DNA of 64,000 nt from JAGOUB01 sp964640945. Lineage in GTDB: Bacteria; Patescibacteriota; Gracilibacteria; Peribacterales; Peribacteraceae. A model generated the notes under the pieces. That model was given only the letters and a program-made list of their open reading frames with translations, had not been told where the DNA came from and searched no databases. Below are positions 40,788 to 48,383 of this stretch, piece after piece (positions within the stretch are counted from its first letter, which is position 1; every line of letters starts with the position of its first letter). Location of the stretch: positions 1 to 64,000 of the forward strand of contig CAZXIV010000002.1 in assembly GCA_964640945.1 (NCBI GenBank), read 5' to 3'. Both the position numbers and the translations under genes were made by a program.

Positions 40788-41008
40788 ACAAAGAGGGGGG
40801 AAGAAGTAAGCCTCCTCATGGTATCCGGACGGCGTCCAGTGTCGATCTTCCAAAATTGACGAGGGGTGGAAAACCGACAATCTTTCTTGGCTTAGGAAAG
40901 CCAAAGTCAGCCCCTGCCCTGGGCGGGCCTACGGCACTTGCGTAGGGCTCGCGAAGAGTATGGAAAGAACAATCTAAAAAAACTGTCAATCTGGGCCTCG
41001 CGCAGAGC

Positions 41009-41028
41009 AAAAAACCGCGGAAAGCGGG
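41009..41028 (-). terminator. Terminator of the liv operon
   Basis: Minus strand: CCGC pairs with GCGG over a short loop and is followed by TTTTTT; a TGGCTT/AAGCCA hairpin lies just before it. Confidence 0.65.
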
Positions 41029-41065
41029 AAACGATGTGGCTTCTATAAGCCAAGAACATTGATTT

Positions 41066-41920
41066 TTAGACTGCTCGCGGCGGCGGGAAGAGCTTTTCGC
41101 GTTGTATCCAAAGAGCACTCAATAAGATGCCTCCAAAGAAAATGAGACGGAGTGCGCCCAGCGCGTCGGGCGAAAGTGGGAGAAGGCGTAAACTCTCTTT
41201 AAGAACAATGAGCACTGTCGTCGCAATCGCCACGCCCACTGTGCTACCCGGTCCGCCGGCAACGGTCATCATCACGATCAAGATCATAAAGGGAAACGTA
41301 TAATCGTTCGGGTGCAACAGACGAACATACGGCGGATAAAGAGCTGCCGTCAGCCAGGCACCCGCGCCAGCCAGCCCGAAGGCGATGGTCGTGACGCGAA
41401 AACGGTTGATACCAAGGGCCTCCGCATGTTGCGGCTGCTGCGCCAGCGCCGCCAACGCGCGCCCGAAGGCGGAGCGTTCTAAGTGCAGGATGAGTACCAG
41501 CCAAGCCACAGCCACACCCGCACAGAGCCAGGCGTAGCCCATCGTCGAATCGATGCCGAACGGTCGCGCAATGCCTGAGATACCAAGCGCCCCGCGGGTG
41601 AGTGACATCGAGTTGAGCACTAGGGCGAGCAGGATGAGGTGTAGGGCGATGCTGAGGATGGCGAAGGCATCCGCCGGCAGACGCACGGCCAGTCGGGCCA
41701 AGAAGAGAGAAAAGAGGGCGATCACCAGCAGGCTGAAAGGGATGGTGAGCCAGACGCTCCAGCCGTAGTAGAGCGGCAAGAAGAGCGAATAAGAGGCGAG
41801 CAGGGCCGTGCCTTCTTGGCCGAAGTGGAGAATTTTCCCGCGCCCGAAGACGAGGTTGTAGCCCAGCACGATCGGCAGCATGTAGCCGATATTCACGACG
41901 ATGTGCCAGAAGAAATCCAT
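41066..41920 (-). CDS. livM: Branched-chain amino acid ABC transporter permease LivM
   Basis: LivM is one of two permeases of the branched-chain amino acid importer. ATG 41920 (MDFFWHIVVNIGYML) gives 284 residues with about eight helices and the family EAA-like loop ALAQQPQHAEALGINRFRV (about 158-176). The longer frame to 42139 overlaps livH and is rejected. It starts one base after the livH stop. Confidence 0.88.
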   Translation of the reverse strand: MDFFWHIVVNIGYMLPIVLGYNLVFGRGKILHFGQEGTALLASYSLFLPLYYGWSVWLTIPFSLLVIALFSLFLARLAVRLPADAFAILSIALHLILLALVLNSMSLTRGALGISGIARPFGIDSTMGYAWLCAGVAVAWLVLILHLERSAFGRALAALAQQPQHAEALGINRFRVTTIAFGLAGAGAWLTAALYPPYVRLLHPNDYTFPFMILIVMMTVAGGPGSTVGVAIATTVLIVLKESLRLLPLSPDALGALRLIFFGGILLSALWIQREKLFPPPRAV

Positions 41921-41921
41921 C

Positions 41922-42797
41922 TTAGGCGGTGCGGGAAGGAGTGGCGAACAGGCCCGTGGGTTTGAAGAGCAGGAAGACGATGATAGAGAGGAGCGCGACA
42001 CTGAACTGGTAGCCCGGCGACAGGTAGCCGACGAGCGGCCACTGGATGCCCACCACCAGCTGCTCAAGCAGGGCAATGAAATAGGCCGCCAGGATGGCCC
42101 CCCAGAAGTTGCCGCGTCCGCCCACGATGACAGCCGCATAGGCCTTGATAGTGAGGGCGAAAGCGAGCGTGGGCGTGAGCGTCTGGTCGAAGCCGATGAA
42201 GAGCCCGCCGCCGGCCGCCAGGACGCCGCTCACCACGAAGATCCAGGCGTGCAGCGCACTAGCCGGAATGCCGAGACTCATTGCCGCTTGCGGATGCTGC
42301 ACCACCGCCCGCAAACGACGCCCCAAGGCCGTAGAATGGAGCACCCACGCAAACACCGCCAGGCCTACGAACGTCAGGCTGCAGAGCAAAACATGGTGCC
42401 AGCCGAAGCGCGCACCCAAGAAGAGGAATGAGGACTTCACGCCGCTGAGGAGCGTGACGGGCTGTTCGCCGAACACGAGCAAGATGACGCCATCGAGCAC
42501 CATCCCCCAGCCGATGGTGGTGACGATGGGAAGGAAGCGATGGCGCCGGTAGAACGGTTTGACGACAAGTAGGAAGGTGAGCCAGGAGAGTAAAGCGCCG
42601 CCGCCGATGCCGCCGAGAATGGCCAGGGGCAGCGGCACGCCCAGTTGCAACAAACGCCAGCAGAGGTAGCCGCCGATGAGGGCCATCTGGCCAAGCGCCA
42701 AATTAAAGACATCGAGAATGCCGTAGACCAACGCTAAGCCGCCGGCCATGAGAGCCAGCAGCGAGCCAGCGATGAGGGCATTGACGATCAGCTGCAC
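41922..42797 (-). CDS. livH: Branched-chain amino acid ABC transporter permease LivH
   Basis: The 291-residue membrane protein begins MQLIVNALIAGSLLALMAGGLALVYGI, typical for LivH, and carries the cytoplasmic contact loop RRLRAVVQHPQAAMSLGI (about 165-182) that meets the ATPase. Length is normal. It is separated from livK by 68 bases containing an attenuator-like hairpin. Confidence 0.92.
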   Translation of the reverse strand: MQLIVNALIAGSLLALMAGGLALVYGILDVFNLALGQMALIGGYLCWRLLQLGVPLPLAILGGIGGGALLSWLTFLLVVKPFYRRHRFLPIVTTIGWGMVLDGVILLVFGEQPVTLLSGVKSSFLFLGARFGWHHVLLCSLTFVGLAVFAWVLHSTALGRRLRAVVQHPQAAMSLGIPASALHAWIFVVSGVLAAGGGLFIGFDQTLTPTLAFALTIKAYAAVIVGGRGNFWGAILAAYFIALLEQLVVGIQWPLVGYLSPGYQFSVALLSIIVFLLFKPTGLFATPSRTA

Positions 42798-42813
42798 GGC
42801 GACATTCTAGCCG

Positions 42814-42845
42814 AAAACGGCGGCCGCCCGGGAGGACGACCGCCG
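42814..42845 (-). terminator. Attenuator-like hairpin between livK and livH
   Basis: Minus strand: CGGCGG...CCGCCG with a GC-rich loop is followed by TTTT. It probably reduces read-through so that the binding protein is made in excess of the permeases. Confidence 0.6.
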
Positions 42846-42865
42846 CGACGGGTAGAGGGACGAAA

Positions 42866-43990
42866 TTACAGGGCGATATTCTTCACAAACACTGCCTTGC
42901 CCGCCTCAAATTTCTTCAGGATGAACGGCACCCCCACGACGTCGCCGTTCTGGTCGAAGTGCCAGTCGCCGATAACGCCCTGGTAGGACGTCATGGCGGT
43001 CAGGCCGTCACGCAGGGCCGTGCCGTCCGTAGCGCCCTTCGTGAGCACCGAGAAGACAGCGCCCGCAGCGTCATAGGCATGCGCAGCAAAAGCGATGCCC
43101 GACTTGGCCGCCCCGAAGGCGGCGACGAAATCCTGCTCAAAGTCTGTCCCCTGACCGGCGGTGGGAACGGTCACCAGCTCCATGGCTTCGACTGCCTCCT
43201 TGGCATTGCCACCGAGAGTGGCGGAGTCGGCCACTTCGTGCGAGAAGATCGGCTGCTTGAAACCGAGATCGCGGAACTGCTGGACCATGGGCGTCATCAC
43301 ACCATCGCCGTTAGCGTTGACGTAGAAGACGTCGAATTCTTGACCCTGCAGGCGGCTGAGCACCGAGCGGAAATCCTTGGTGCCCGGATCGACAACCTCA
43401 TCGAAGATGAGCGCACCCGCCGGCAAATCGGTCTTGAGGTGGCTGCGCACGCCCTGGCAGAAGTCGGTATTTTCACTGAGGACGGCCACCTTCTGGTACC
43501 CCTTCTCCGCAAATACCTGCGCCGTCGCAATCGTCTTAAGCGCGTCGCTGGGGTAGTTGCGGAAGATGTACGAACCAGCGTTCGTGATATCGGGATTGCT
43601 GGAACCAGGCGAGATCACCGGGACCTTGGCAGCCTCGGCGATGGGCGCGATAGCCAGCGTCTCCGAACTACAGAGACCGCCGATGATGGCGATGACGTGG
43701 TCCACATTGATGAGCTTCTGGGCGGCTGCAGCCGCGTCGGCGCCGTTACAGCGACCGTCCTCGGCGATGAGCTGCACCTGCTTACCATTGATGCCGCCCT
43801 TGGCGTTCCATTGGTCGACCGCAAGCTGGGCGCCGTGGAGCAAATCGACACCGAGCGAGGCGGTGTCACCGGTGAGCGGGCCAACGAAACCGAGCTTGAT
43901 GACGTCTCCGGTCGGAGTCGGAGTAGTGGCGGACGAGCAAGCGGCAAGTGTCATGGCCGCGAGCAGTCCCAGAGCGAGAGAGCGCCTCAT
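42866..43990 (-). CDS. livK: Branched-chain amino acid-type substrate-binding lipoprotein
   Basis: The 374 residues start at ATG 43990 with a lipoprotein signal (lipobox LAAC, Cys19), followed by a linker and the type I periplasmic-binding fold: IKLGFVGPLTGDTASLG, GGLCSSETLAIAPIA and VISPGSSNPDITNAG, as in Leu/Ile/Val-binding proteins. Substrate could be any amino acid or a related small molecule. The frame to 44125 is an upstream extension and is rejected. Promoter at 44022-44050. Confidence 0.92.
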   Translation of the reverse strand: MRRSLALGLLAAMTLAACSSATTPTPTGDVIKLGFVGPLTGDTASLGVDLLHGAQLAVDQWNAKGGINGKQVQLIAEDGRCNGADAAAAAQKLINVDHVIAIIGGLCSSETLAIAPIAEAAKVPVISPGSSNPDITNAGSYIFRNYPSDALKTIATAQVFAEKGYQKVAVLSENTDFCQGVRSHLKTDLPAGALIFDEVVDPGTKDFRSVLSRLQGQEFDVFYVNANGDGVMTPMVQQFRDLGFKQPIFSHEVADSATLGGNAKEAVEAMELVTVPTAGQGTDFEQDFVAAFGAAKSGIAFAAHAYDAAGAVFSVLTKGATDGTALRDGLTAMTSYQGVIGDWHFDQNGDVVGVPFILKKFEAGKAVFVKNIAL

Positions 43991-44021
43991 AGGATGAAAG
44001 TGGAAGAAGATAATCGTCTGA

Positions 44022-44050
44022 ATTGTAGATTTGTAAAAACGGAACGACAA
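44022..44050 (-). promoter_or_regulatory. Promoter of livK
   Basis: Minus strand: TTGTCG (44045-44050), 17 bases, TACAAT (44022-44027); leader of about 25 bases. It is divergent from the livG start. Confidence 0.65.
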
Positions 44051-44558
44051 GGACCATTCCCAGTCCTCGACCGGGTTCTGGCTCGCCGGTACGATCACGC
44101 TGTGCCGCTCCTCACGGTCTCCCATCTCTCCCTAACGCTCGGCGGGCAGCAAATCCTGCACGATATCCGCCTGGAAGCGGAGGCCGGCGAAGTGGTGGGT
44201 CTCATCGGCCCCAACGGCTCGGGCAAGACGACGCTCTTCAACATCCTCTCGGGCTTCCTCCAACCCGATAGCGGGACGGTGCATTTCCACGACCACGACA
44301 TCACACGCCTCTCCCCCGCCAAGCGCGCGCGACTGGGCATCGGCCGCGTCTTCCAGAATTTCGGCATCTTCCGCGAGATGACGCTCCGCGAGAACGTGCT
44401 GGTAGCGCTCGAAAGCTTAAGCAAAGAAGAGCGTTTCAAACTCGACGACCTGCACCACGCTGTCCACGAAACGCTCAGCATGGTGGGCCTGGAGCACCAC
44501 GCCAATAAGAAAGCGAACAGCCGCTATGACACCGGCGCGGTGTCGAACTCCCATCACA

Positions 44559-44591
44559 AACCCCTCTGCTCAGGCGGAGGGGTTCTTTTTT
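44559..44591 (+). terminator. Intrinsic terminator after the livG remnant
   Basis: AACCCCTC pairs with GAGGGGTT around a 10-base loop and is followed by a long T-run. It lies inside the apparent reading frame of livG, showing that the tail is not translated meaningfully. Confidence 0.85.
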
Positions 44592-44610
44592 ATGCCAAAA
44601 AAACACGCGT

Positions 44611-44805
44611 AAAAAAAGCCCCTCTCAGGGCTTTCGGAGTCCGCGGCGCGAAAACCCGGATGATGACGGCGCGGTCGATTGCGCCTGAGAGGGGGGGTCG
44701 GATCAGGCCGCCGAGGCGGCCTGACCTAAAGTTTATCGAGGAGCTTTTTCACCTCGATCTCCTTATGCTGGAGAAACTCCTGTTCCGGGCTACACACCCG
44801 GGAAC
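44611..44805 (-). ncRNA. Candidate stand-alone structured small RNA (~195 nt)
   Basis: A consensus promoter and a strong terminator (44611-44634: AAAGCCC/GGGCTTT plus TTTTTTT) bracket about 195 bases between convergent pyrG and livG. Predicted stems in order: TGTTCC-CGGG with its complement, a short GGAG/CTCC stem, ATCGAGG/CCTCGAT, and UCAGGCCG/CGGCCUGA around a small loop, then a GCGC stem. A segment CCCCTCTCAGG (about 44685-44695) can alternatively pair with CCTGAGAGGGG in the terminator. I cannot assign it to 6S, SRP, RNase P or tmRNA; no family motif for these is visible. A tiny ORF lies inside. Confidence 0.6.
44726..44752 (-). CDS. Eight-codon mini-ORF inside the small RNA
   Basis: A Shine-Dalgarno AAGGAG (44759-44764) sits six bases before GTG-AAA-AAG-CTC-CTC-GAT-AAA-CTT-TAG, encoding MKKLLDKL. 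The start codon lies within the ATCGAGG/CCTCGAT stem. It may be a leader-type peptide or chance. Confidence 0.3.
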   Translation of the reverse strand: MKKLLDKL

Positions 44806-44811
44806 AAGCTC

Positions 44812-44839
44812 ATTCTAACCAACCTTAGATACTTGTCAA
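44812..44839 (-). promoter_or_regulatory. Promoter of the candidate small RNA
   Basis: Minus strand: TTGACA (44834-44839), 16 bases, TAGAAT (44812-44817), with an AT-rich upstream region that could be an UP element. The hexamers and spacing are identical to those of the rplJ promoter, which suggests strong expression. Confidence 0.8.
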
Positions 44840-44872
44840 TAGTTGATTATATTTTTAAATATACGTTAGGTT

Positions 44873-46549
44873 TTAGGCTCTGACGGCCGCTTTTAACCAA
44901 GCGGCGAAGAGCGGATGGGGGCGATGAGGACGGCTCTGGAACTCCGGGTGGAACTGGCTGCCAACCATAAAGGGATGGCCCTTCACCTCCACGATCTCCA
45001 TCAGACCGGTCTTGGCCCACGTGCCCGAGAACACCAGACCGGCCTGCTCCAGGCGCTGGCGGAAGGCGCTGTTGAATTCGTAGCGGTGGCGGTGGCGTTC
45101 ACTAATCGCTCGCTGCCCATAGGCGGCCGCGGCTTTGGTACCGGGCGTGAGCTGACACTCGTAAGCGCCCAGGCGAAGCGTGCCGCCCTTCTCGCGGCCG
45201 GCGCTCTGGCCGGGCAGGAAGTGCACCACGTACTTTTCACGGGCGAGCTTTTGACCTTCATCAAACTCCTCACTGGTAAGCACTTCATCCTTGAGGGCAC
45301 TGCGAGCAAACTCGATAGCCAGAAGCTGTGCACCCAGACACAAACCGAGGTACGGCACTTTCTGCTCGCGGGCATAGCGGGCGGCGGCGATCTTGCCTTC
45401 GATGCCGCGGCTGCCAAATCCCCCGGGCACGATGATGGCGGCGGCCGACTTGAGCTGGGCCCAGGCGACCGCATCTTTCTTCTGCAGCTTCTCGCTATCC
45501 ACCCAGAGAATCTGGGCGCGACGACCATTGAAGATGGCGGCCGATTTGATGGCTTCGATGACGCTGAGGTAGGCGTCTTCCAGGTTGGTGTACTTGCCGA
45601 CAATCGCAATTGTAAGGAAGCGATTCTTGGCCTTGAGGTAGCGCGTTTTGCCAGCTTCCCACTCGGCCATATTCGGCTTCAGGCGGCCAAGACCCAGCGC
45701 CTCGCCAATAATCTGGCCGACGTTGTATTCCTGGAACGCCAGCGGCACGTCGTAGATGGAGTGGAGGGTTTGGGCGGGCACGACGGCGTGACGGGGCACG
45801 TCACAAAAGTTGGCGATTTTATCGAGCAAGACGGGATCAATCTCGTGGTCGGCGCGCGCCATAATCATGTCGGGCTGCAGGCCGTTTCGGCGAAGCTCAC
45901 GCACCGAGTGCTGCGTGGGCTTGGTCTTGAGTTCTTTGCTGCCTTCCAAGTAGGGCAGCAGGGTTAAATGCACATGGTAGAGATGCTGAGGCTTCAACTC
46001 ACGCTTGAGCTGGCGGACGGCTTCCAGGTAGGGCTCGCCTTCGATGTCGCCGGCCGTGCCGCCGATTTCCACCATCACTACGTCGGCGCCGCTCTTTTTG
46101 CCGGCCTCCAGAATGCGCCGCTTGATGGCGTCGGTGATGTGCGGCACCACCTGGATGGTCTTGCCGAGGAACTCGCCTTTGCGCTCACGAGCGAGCACGT
46201 CTTGGTAGATCTGGCCGGTGGTAACGGTGGAGAGCTTACTCATCGGTTCGTCGATGAAGCGCTCATAGTGGCCAAGATCAAGGTCTGTCTCGGCGCCGTC
46301 GTCGGTGACGAACACCTCGCCGTGCTGGAACGGGCTCATGGTTCCGGGGTCGATGTTGAGGTACGGATCAAGTTTTTGGACGAAGACTTTGAGGCCGCAG
46401 GTCTTCAAAATCGCGCCAATAGAAGCGGCCGCGATGCCCTTGCCGAGGCTACTGCAAACACCGCCGGTCACCACGATAAAGCGGGGGTCGGTCTGCCTTC
46501 GCTTACGCGAATGGGAGACGCGCCTGTCGCCTGGAGAACGGGTGGGCAT
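44873..46549 (-). CDS. pyrG: CTP synthase
   Basis: CTP synthase aminates UTP using glutamine and ATP. The 558 residues have the synthetase domain with FIVVTGGVCSSLGKGI (about 24-39), DPYLNIDPGTMSPFQHGEVF and ATP-loop residues, then a class I glutamine amidotransferase domain with the nucleophile in LGLCLGAQL (near 397) and the HPEFQ histidine near 532. A basic N-terminal extension of about 20 residues precedes the usual start. It starts convergently with livG and the small RNA gene lies just beyond its end. Confidence 0.96.
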   Translation of the reverse strand: MPTRSPGDRRVSHSRKRRQTDPRFIVVTGGVCSSLGKGIAAASIGAILKTCGLKVFVQKLDPYLNIDPGTMSPFQHGEVFVTDDGAETDLDLGHYERFIDEPMSKLSTVTTGQIYQDVLARERKGEFLGKTIQVVPHITDAIKRRILEAGKKSGADVVMVEIGGTAGDIEGEPYLEAVRQLKRELKPQHLYHVHLTLLPYLEGSKELKTKPTQHSVRELRRNGLQPDMIMARADHEIDPVLLDKIANFCDVPRHAVVPAQTLHSIYDVPLAFQEYNVGQIIGEALGLGRLKPNMAEWEAGKTRYLKAKNRFLTIAIVGKYTNLEDAYLSVIEAIKSAAIFNGRRAQILWVDSEKLQKKDAVAWAQLKSAAAIIVPGGFGSRGIEGKIAAARYAREQKVPYLGLCLGAQLLAIEFARSALKDEVLTSEEFDEGQKLAREKYVVHFLPGQSAGREKGGTLRLGAYECQLTPGTKAAAAYGQRAISERHRHRYEFNSAFRQRLEQAGLVFSGTWAKTGLMEIVEVKGHPFMVGSQFHPEFQSRPHRPHPLFAAWLKAAVRA

Positions 46550-46615
46550 CGGGAAATTCTGTCGGACAGAATCGTACGCGAGGCTCCCCGCCCACGCCAG
46601 CGATTCAACTGGCGC

Positions 46616-46867
46616 TCAGTAGATAAGGCGCAGGAGCGCGAAGAGACCAATACCCGCCCAGATGAGATTAAGGAGAGCAGGCTGGAGATCACCCTTCGTG
46701 GTCGACACCGCGACAATGCCGAGCGCGCCGCTCACGTTGAGGATCTGGAAGGCCGCGCTGCCTGCGGGCAGGACCCCAAAGCTGACGAGGACGTACGCCC
46801 CGAGTAGGGCAAGGACGCCATACCAGCCGAGGACCTGCGCCAGCAGGCGGAAACGCGAGGGCTTCAT
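46616..46867 (-). CDS. CBU_0592-like small membrane protein
   Basis: The 83 residues have two to three hydrophobic segments (LGWYGVLALLGAYVLVSFG and LNLIWAGIGLFALLRLIY) and a NVSGALGIVAVS middle, matching what I know of the CBU_0592 family of unknown function. It overlaps the upstream gene by four bases (ATGA). Confidence 0.7.
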   Translation of the reverse strand: MKPSRFRLLAQVLGWYGVLALLGAYVLVSFGVLPAGSAAFQILNVSGALGIVAVSTTKGDLQPALLNLIWAGIGLFALLRLIY

Positions 46868-47211
46868 TTAATGGCCTTCTTCACGGCCTTCATCGCCTTC
46901 TTTCCTTCTTTCATGGCCTTCTTCTCGGCGTCTTTCATCATCGCGGCCACGTCGTCCTTAGCCTTCTCAAAGTAGTCCTTGGCGGCCACTTTCATCTTCT
47001 TCATATTGTCCTGGACCATGTCGCTGTCGACAAACTTTTTCACCTCGCCACCGATACGCTTGCCGTCATGCTGGAGATGCTTGCTCAAAATCTTCCCCGC
47101 ATCGTCGGCCGTCTTGGCCGAGGAGAGTTCCTTGCGGAGGTTCTCGTTGCTAAAGAGATAACCGGCCAGGGCGCCACCGAGAGCACCGAAGAGGAGAGAC
47201 GCTTTACGCAT
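46864..47211 (-). CDS. YtxH-like lysine/alanine-rich protein
   Basis: The 115 residues begin with a short hydrophobic segment (LLFGALGGALAGYLFS) typical of YtxH-type gas-vesicle-related or stress proteins, then a charged amphipathic helix region ending in many lysines. Its stop overlaps the next start. Role unknown. Confidence 0.7.
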   Translation of the reverse strand: MRKASLLFGALGGALAGYLFSNENLRKELSSAKTADDAGKILSKHLQHDGKRIGGEVKKFVDSDMVQDNMKKMKVAAKDYFEKAKDDVAAMMKDAEKKAMKEGKKAMKAVKKAIK

Positions 47212-47351
47212 AGGGAGAGAGGGGAAAAGAAAAACAATCGGACCCTATCATAGACGGACGAAAGTCTCACTTCTTTCCCAGGACAGTTGGCGCCCGATAG
47301 TGGCGTCGCTGACGATTGACAGTTACCTCAGAAAAGTTTTTGATTGGCACA

Positions 47352-48383
47352 ATGACTAATCGTGAAACGTTCGGCGTAGAAGAGGTGGCAGCGATCGCCG
47401 AGGTGGCGCTGGATCCGGCGCTGCTCGCCACGAAGATCACACTGCGAACCATCAAGAAGAAGCACCCCGAGCTGGCGTTCCATCTGGCCGAATGCTTGTG
47501 CGCGCTGTGCGGTGCGCGCGATACCAAGCTCAAGCCAGCGACGCCGAACGAGTTCCATTACGTGATGGGCAATCTGGCGGCGATCGACTTGGGCGTGCCC
47601 GGCGATAAGAAGGAGGCAGGTTACGTCGACGGCTGCCTCGCCTCGCTGGCCGATTGCACGGAGGGCGAACGTTCGTCGAACTGGCAGCGCATGCGCCGGC
47701 TCTTGGCCCAAGGGCGGGAGCATGGCGGCAGCCGCGGCCGCGAGGGCTCGGTGGCGACCTTCGACGGCGAGAAGCGGAAGGAGACCAAGCGGCAGACCAA
47801 CGACCTCCGCACACTGGTCGATATGCTCGCAATCAACGTGCCGGTCGGCATCGACCTGCTCGGCAAGCCGCCGTTCGAGCGCATCCAGACCCTCCCCATT
47901 GAGCAGCCGATCACGATCAGCTTCGGCGAAGGTAAAGATGAGGAGACAATGCGCATCGCTACCGACCGCCGCCGCCACAGCTGCGTCACCTGGGCGATGC
48001 ACGAAGAGGGTTACCGCGAAGTGATGCAAGACAGCATAGACGATGACGATATGGCGTTCGTCGGCGAGGCCTACCACCTCGACCGCTGGTTCGGGCACTC
48101 GTTCCGGAACCACATACCCCTGCCCACGACCATGAACCTCGGCGAGCAGCCGACGGCATCGTGGCTCTCGATCGTGCGCAGGCGCGGCCGCATCGCCCTG
48201 CTGCTGCGCCGCCCGCGCGGCATCGTGACGGTGGAGCAAGGCGACAATATCTGGCGCTACGACCCCACCGCGGCCCACGGCGACACGTTCGGCACAACGG
48301 CGCATGAATCGTTGAAAGAGCGGCTCAATTATCTAGAGCTGCCCGACGAGAACGATGAGGAGGATACCGTCCTCGAGCCCTGA
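47352..48383 (+). CDS. Protein of unknown function, possible papain-like fold
   Basis: The 343 residues from ATG 47352 are not recognised. The first ~90 residues are helical with a CLCALCGAR cysteine cluster near 49; a charged linker follows; the C-terminal ~170 residues contain RRHSCVTWAMHEEGY and later IWRYDPTAAHGD, arranged like the cysteine, histidine and Asp/Asn of C39/papain-type peptidases. This is a weak, visual impression. TTGACA-N17-TTTGAT at 47316-47344 puts the start point at the ATG (leaderless). The longer frame from 47316 begins inside that promoter and is rejected. Confidence 0.7.
   Translation: MTNRETFGVEEVAAIAEVALDPALLATKITLRTIKKKHPELAFHLAECLCALCGARDTKLKPATPNEFHYVMGNLAAIDLGVPGDKKEAGYVDGCLASLADCTEGERSSNWQRMRRLLAQGREHGGSRGREGSVATFDGEKRKETKRQTNDLRTLVDMLAINVPVGIDLLGKPPFERIQTLPIEQPITISFGEGKDEETMRIATDRRRHSCVTWAMHEEGYREVMQDSIDDDDMAFVGEAYHLDRWFGHSFRNHIPLPTTMNLGEQPTASWLSIVRRRGRIALLLRRPRGIVTVEQGDNIWRYDPTAAHGDTFGTTAHESLKERLNYLELPDENDEEDTVLEP

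Larger units (their letters stand above)
44102..44818 (+). pseudogene. livG: Truncated LivG ATPase with unrelated tail
   Basis: The first ~140 residues are a good LivG: LTVSHLSLTLGGQQILHD, Walker A GPNGSGKTTL, the Q-loop RVFQNFGIFREMTLRENV and VGLEHHANKKA. Homology ends near 44519, just before the ABC signature, Walker B and H-loop would occur. The remaining frame reads through a terminator (44559-44591) and the antisense of a small RNA gene, and does not look like protein. No livF is present. The GTG 44102 follows TACGAT by six bases (leaderless). The product could not hydrolyse ATP on its own; an assembly join at about 44520 is the main alternative. Confidence 0.8.

Noticed and set aside
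42959..44101. Long N-terminal extension upstream of the livG remnant
   Set aside because: It is antisense to livK, and a -10 hexamer lies six bases before GTG 44102.
44611..44805. 6S RNA, SRP RNA or tmRNA at the small RNA locus
   Set aside because: Length suits 6S, but a closed rod with central bubble was not evident; the SRP GGAAGGAAGCAGC-like motif and the tRNA-like ends and tag frame of tmRNA are absent.
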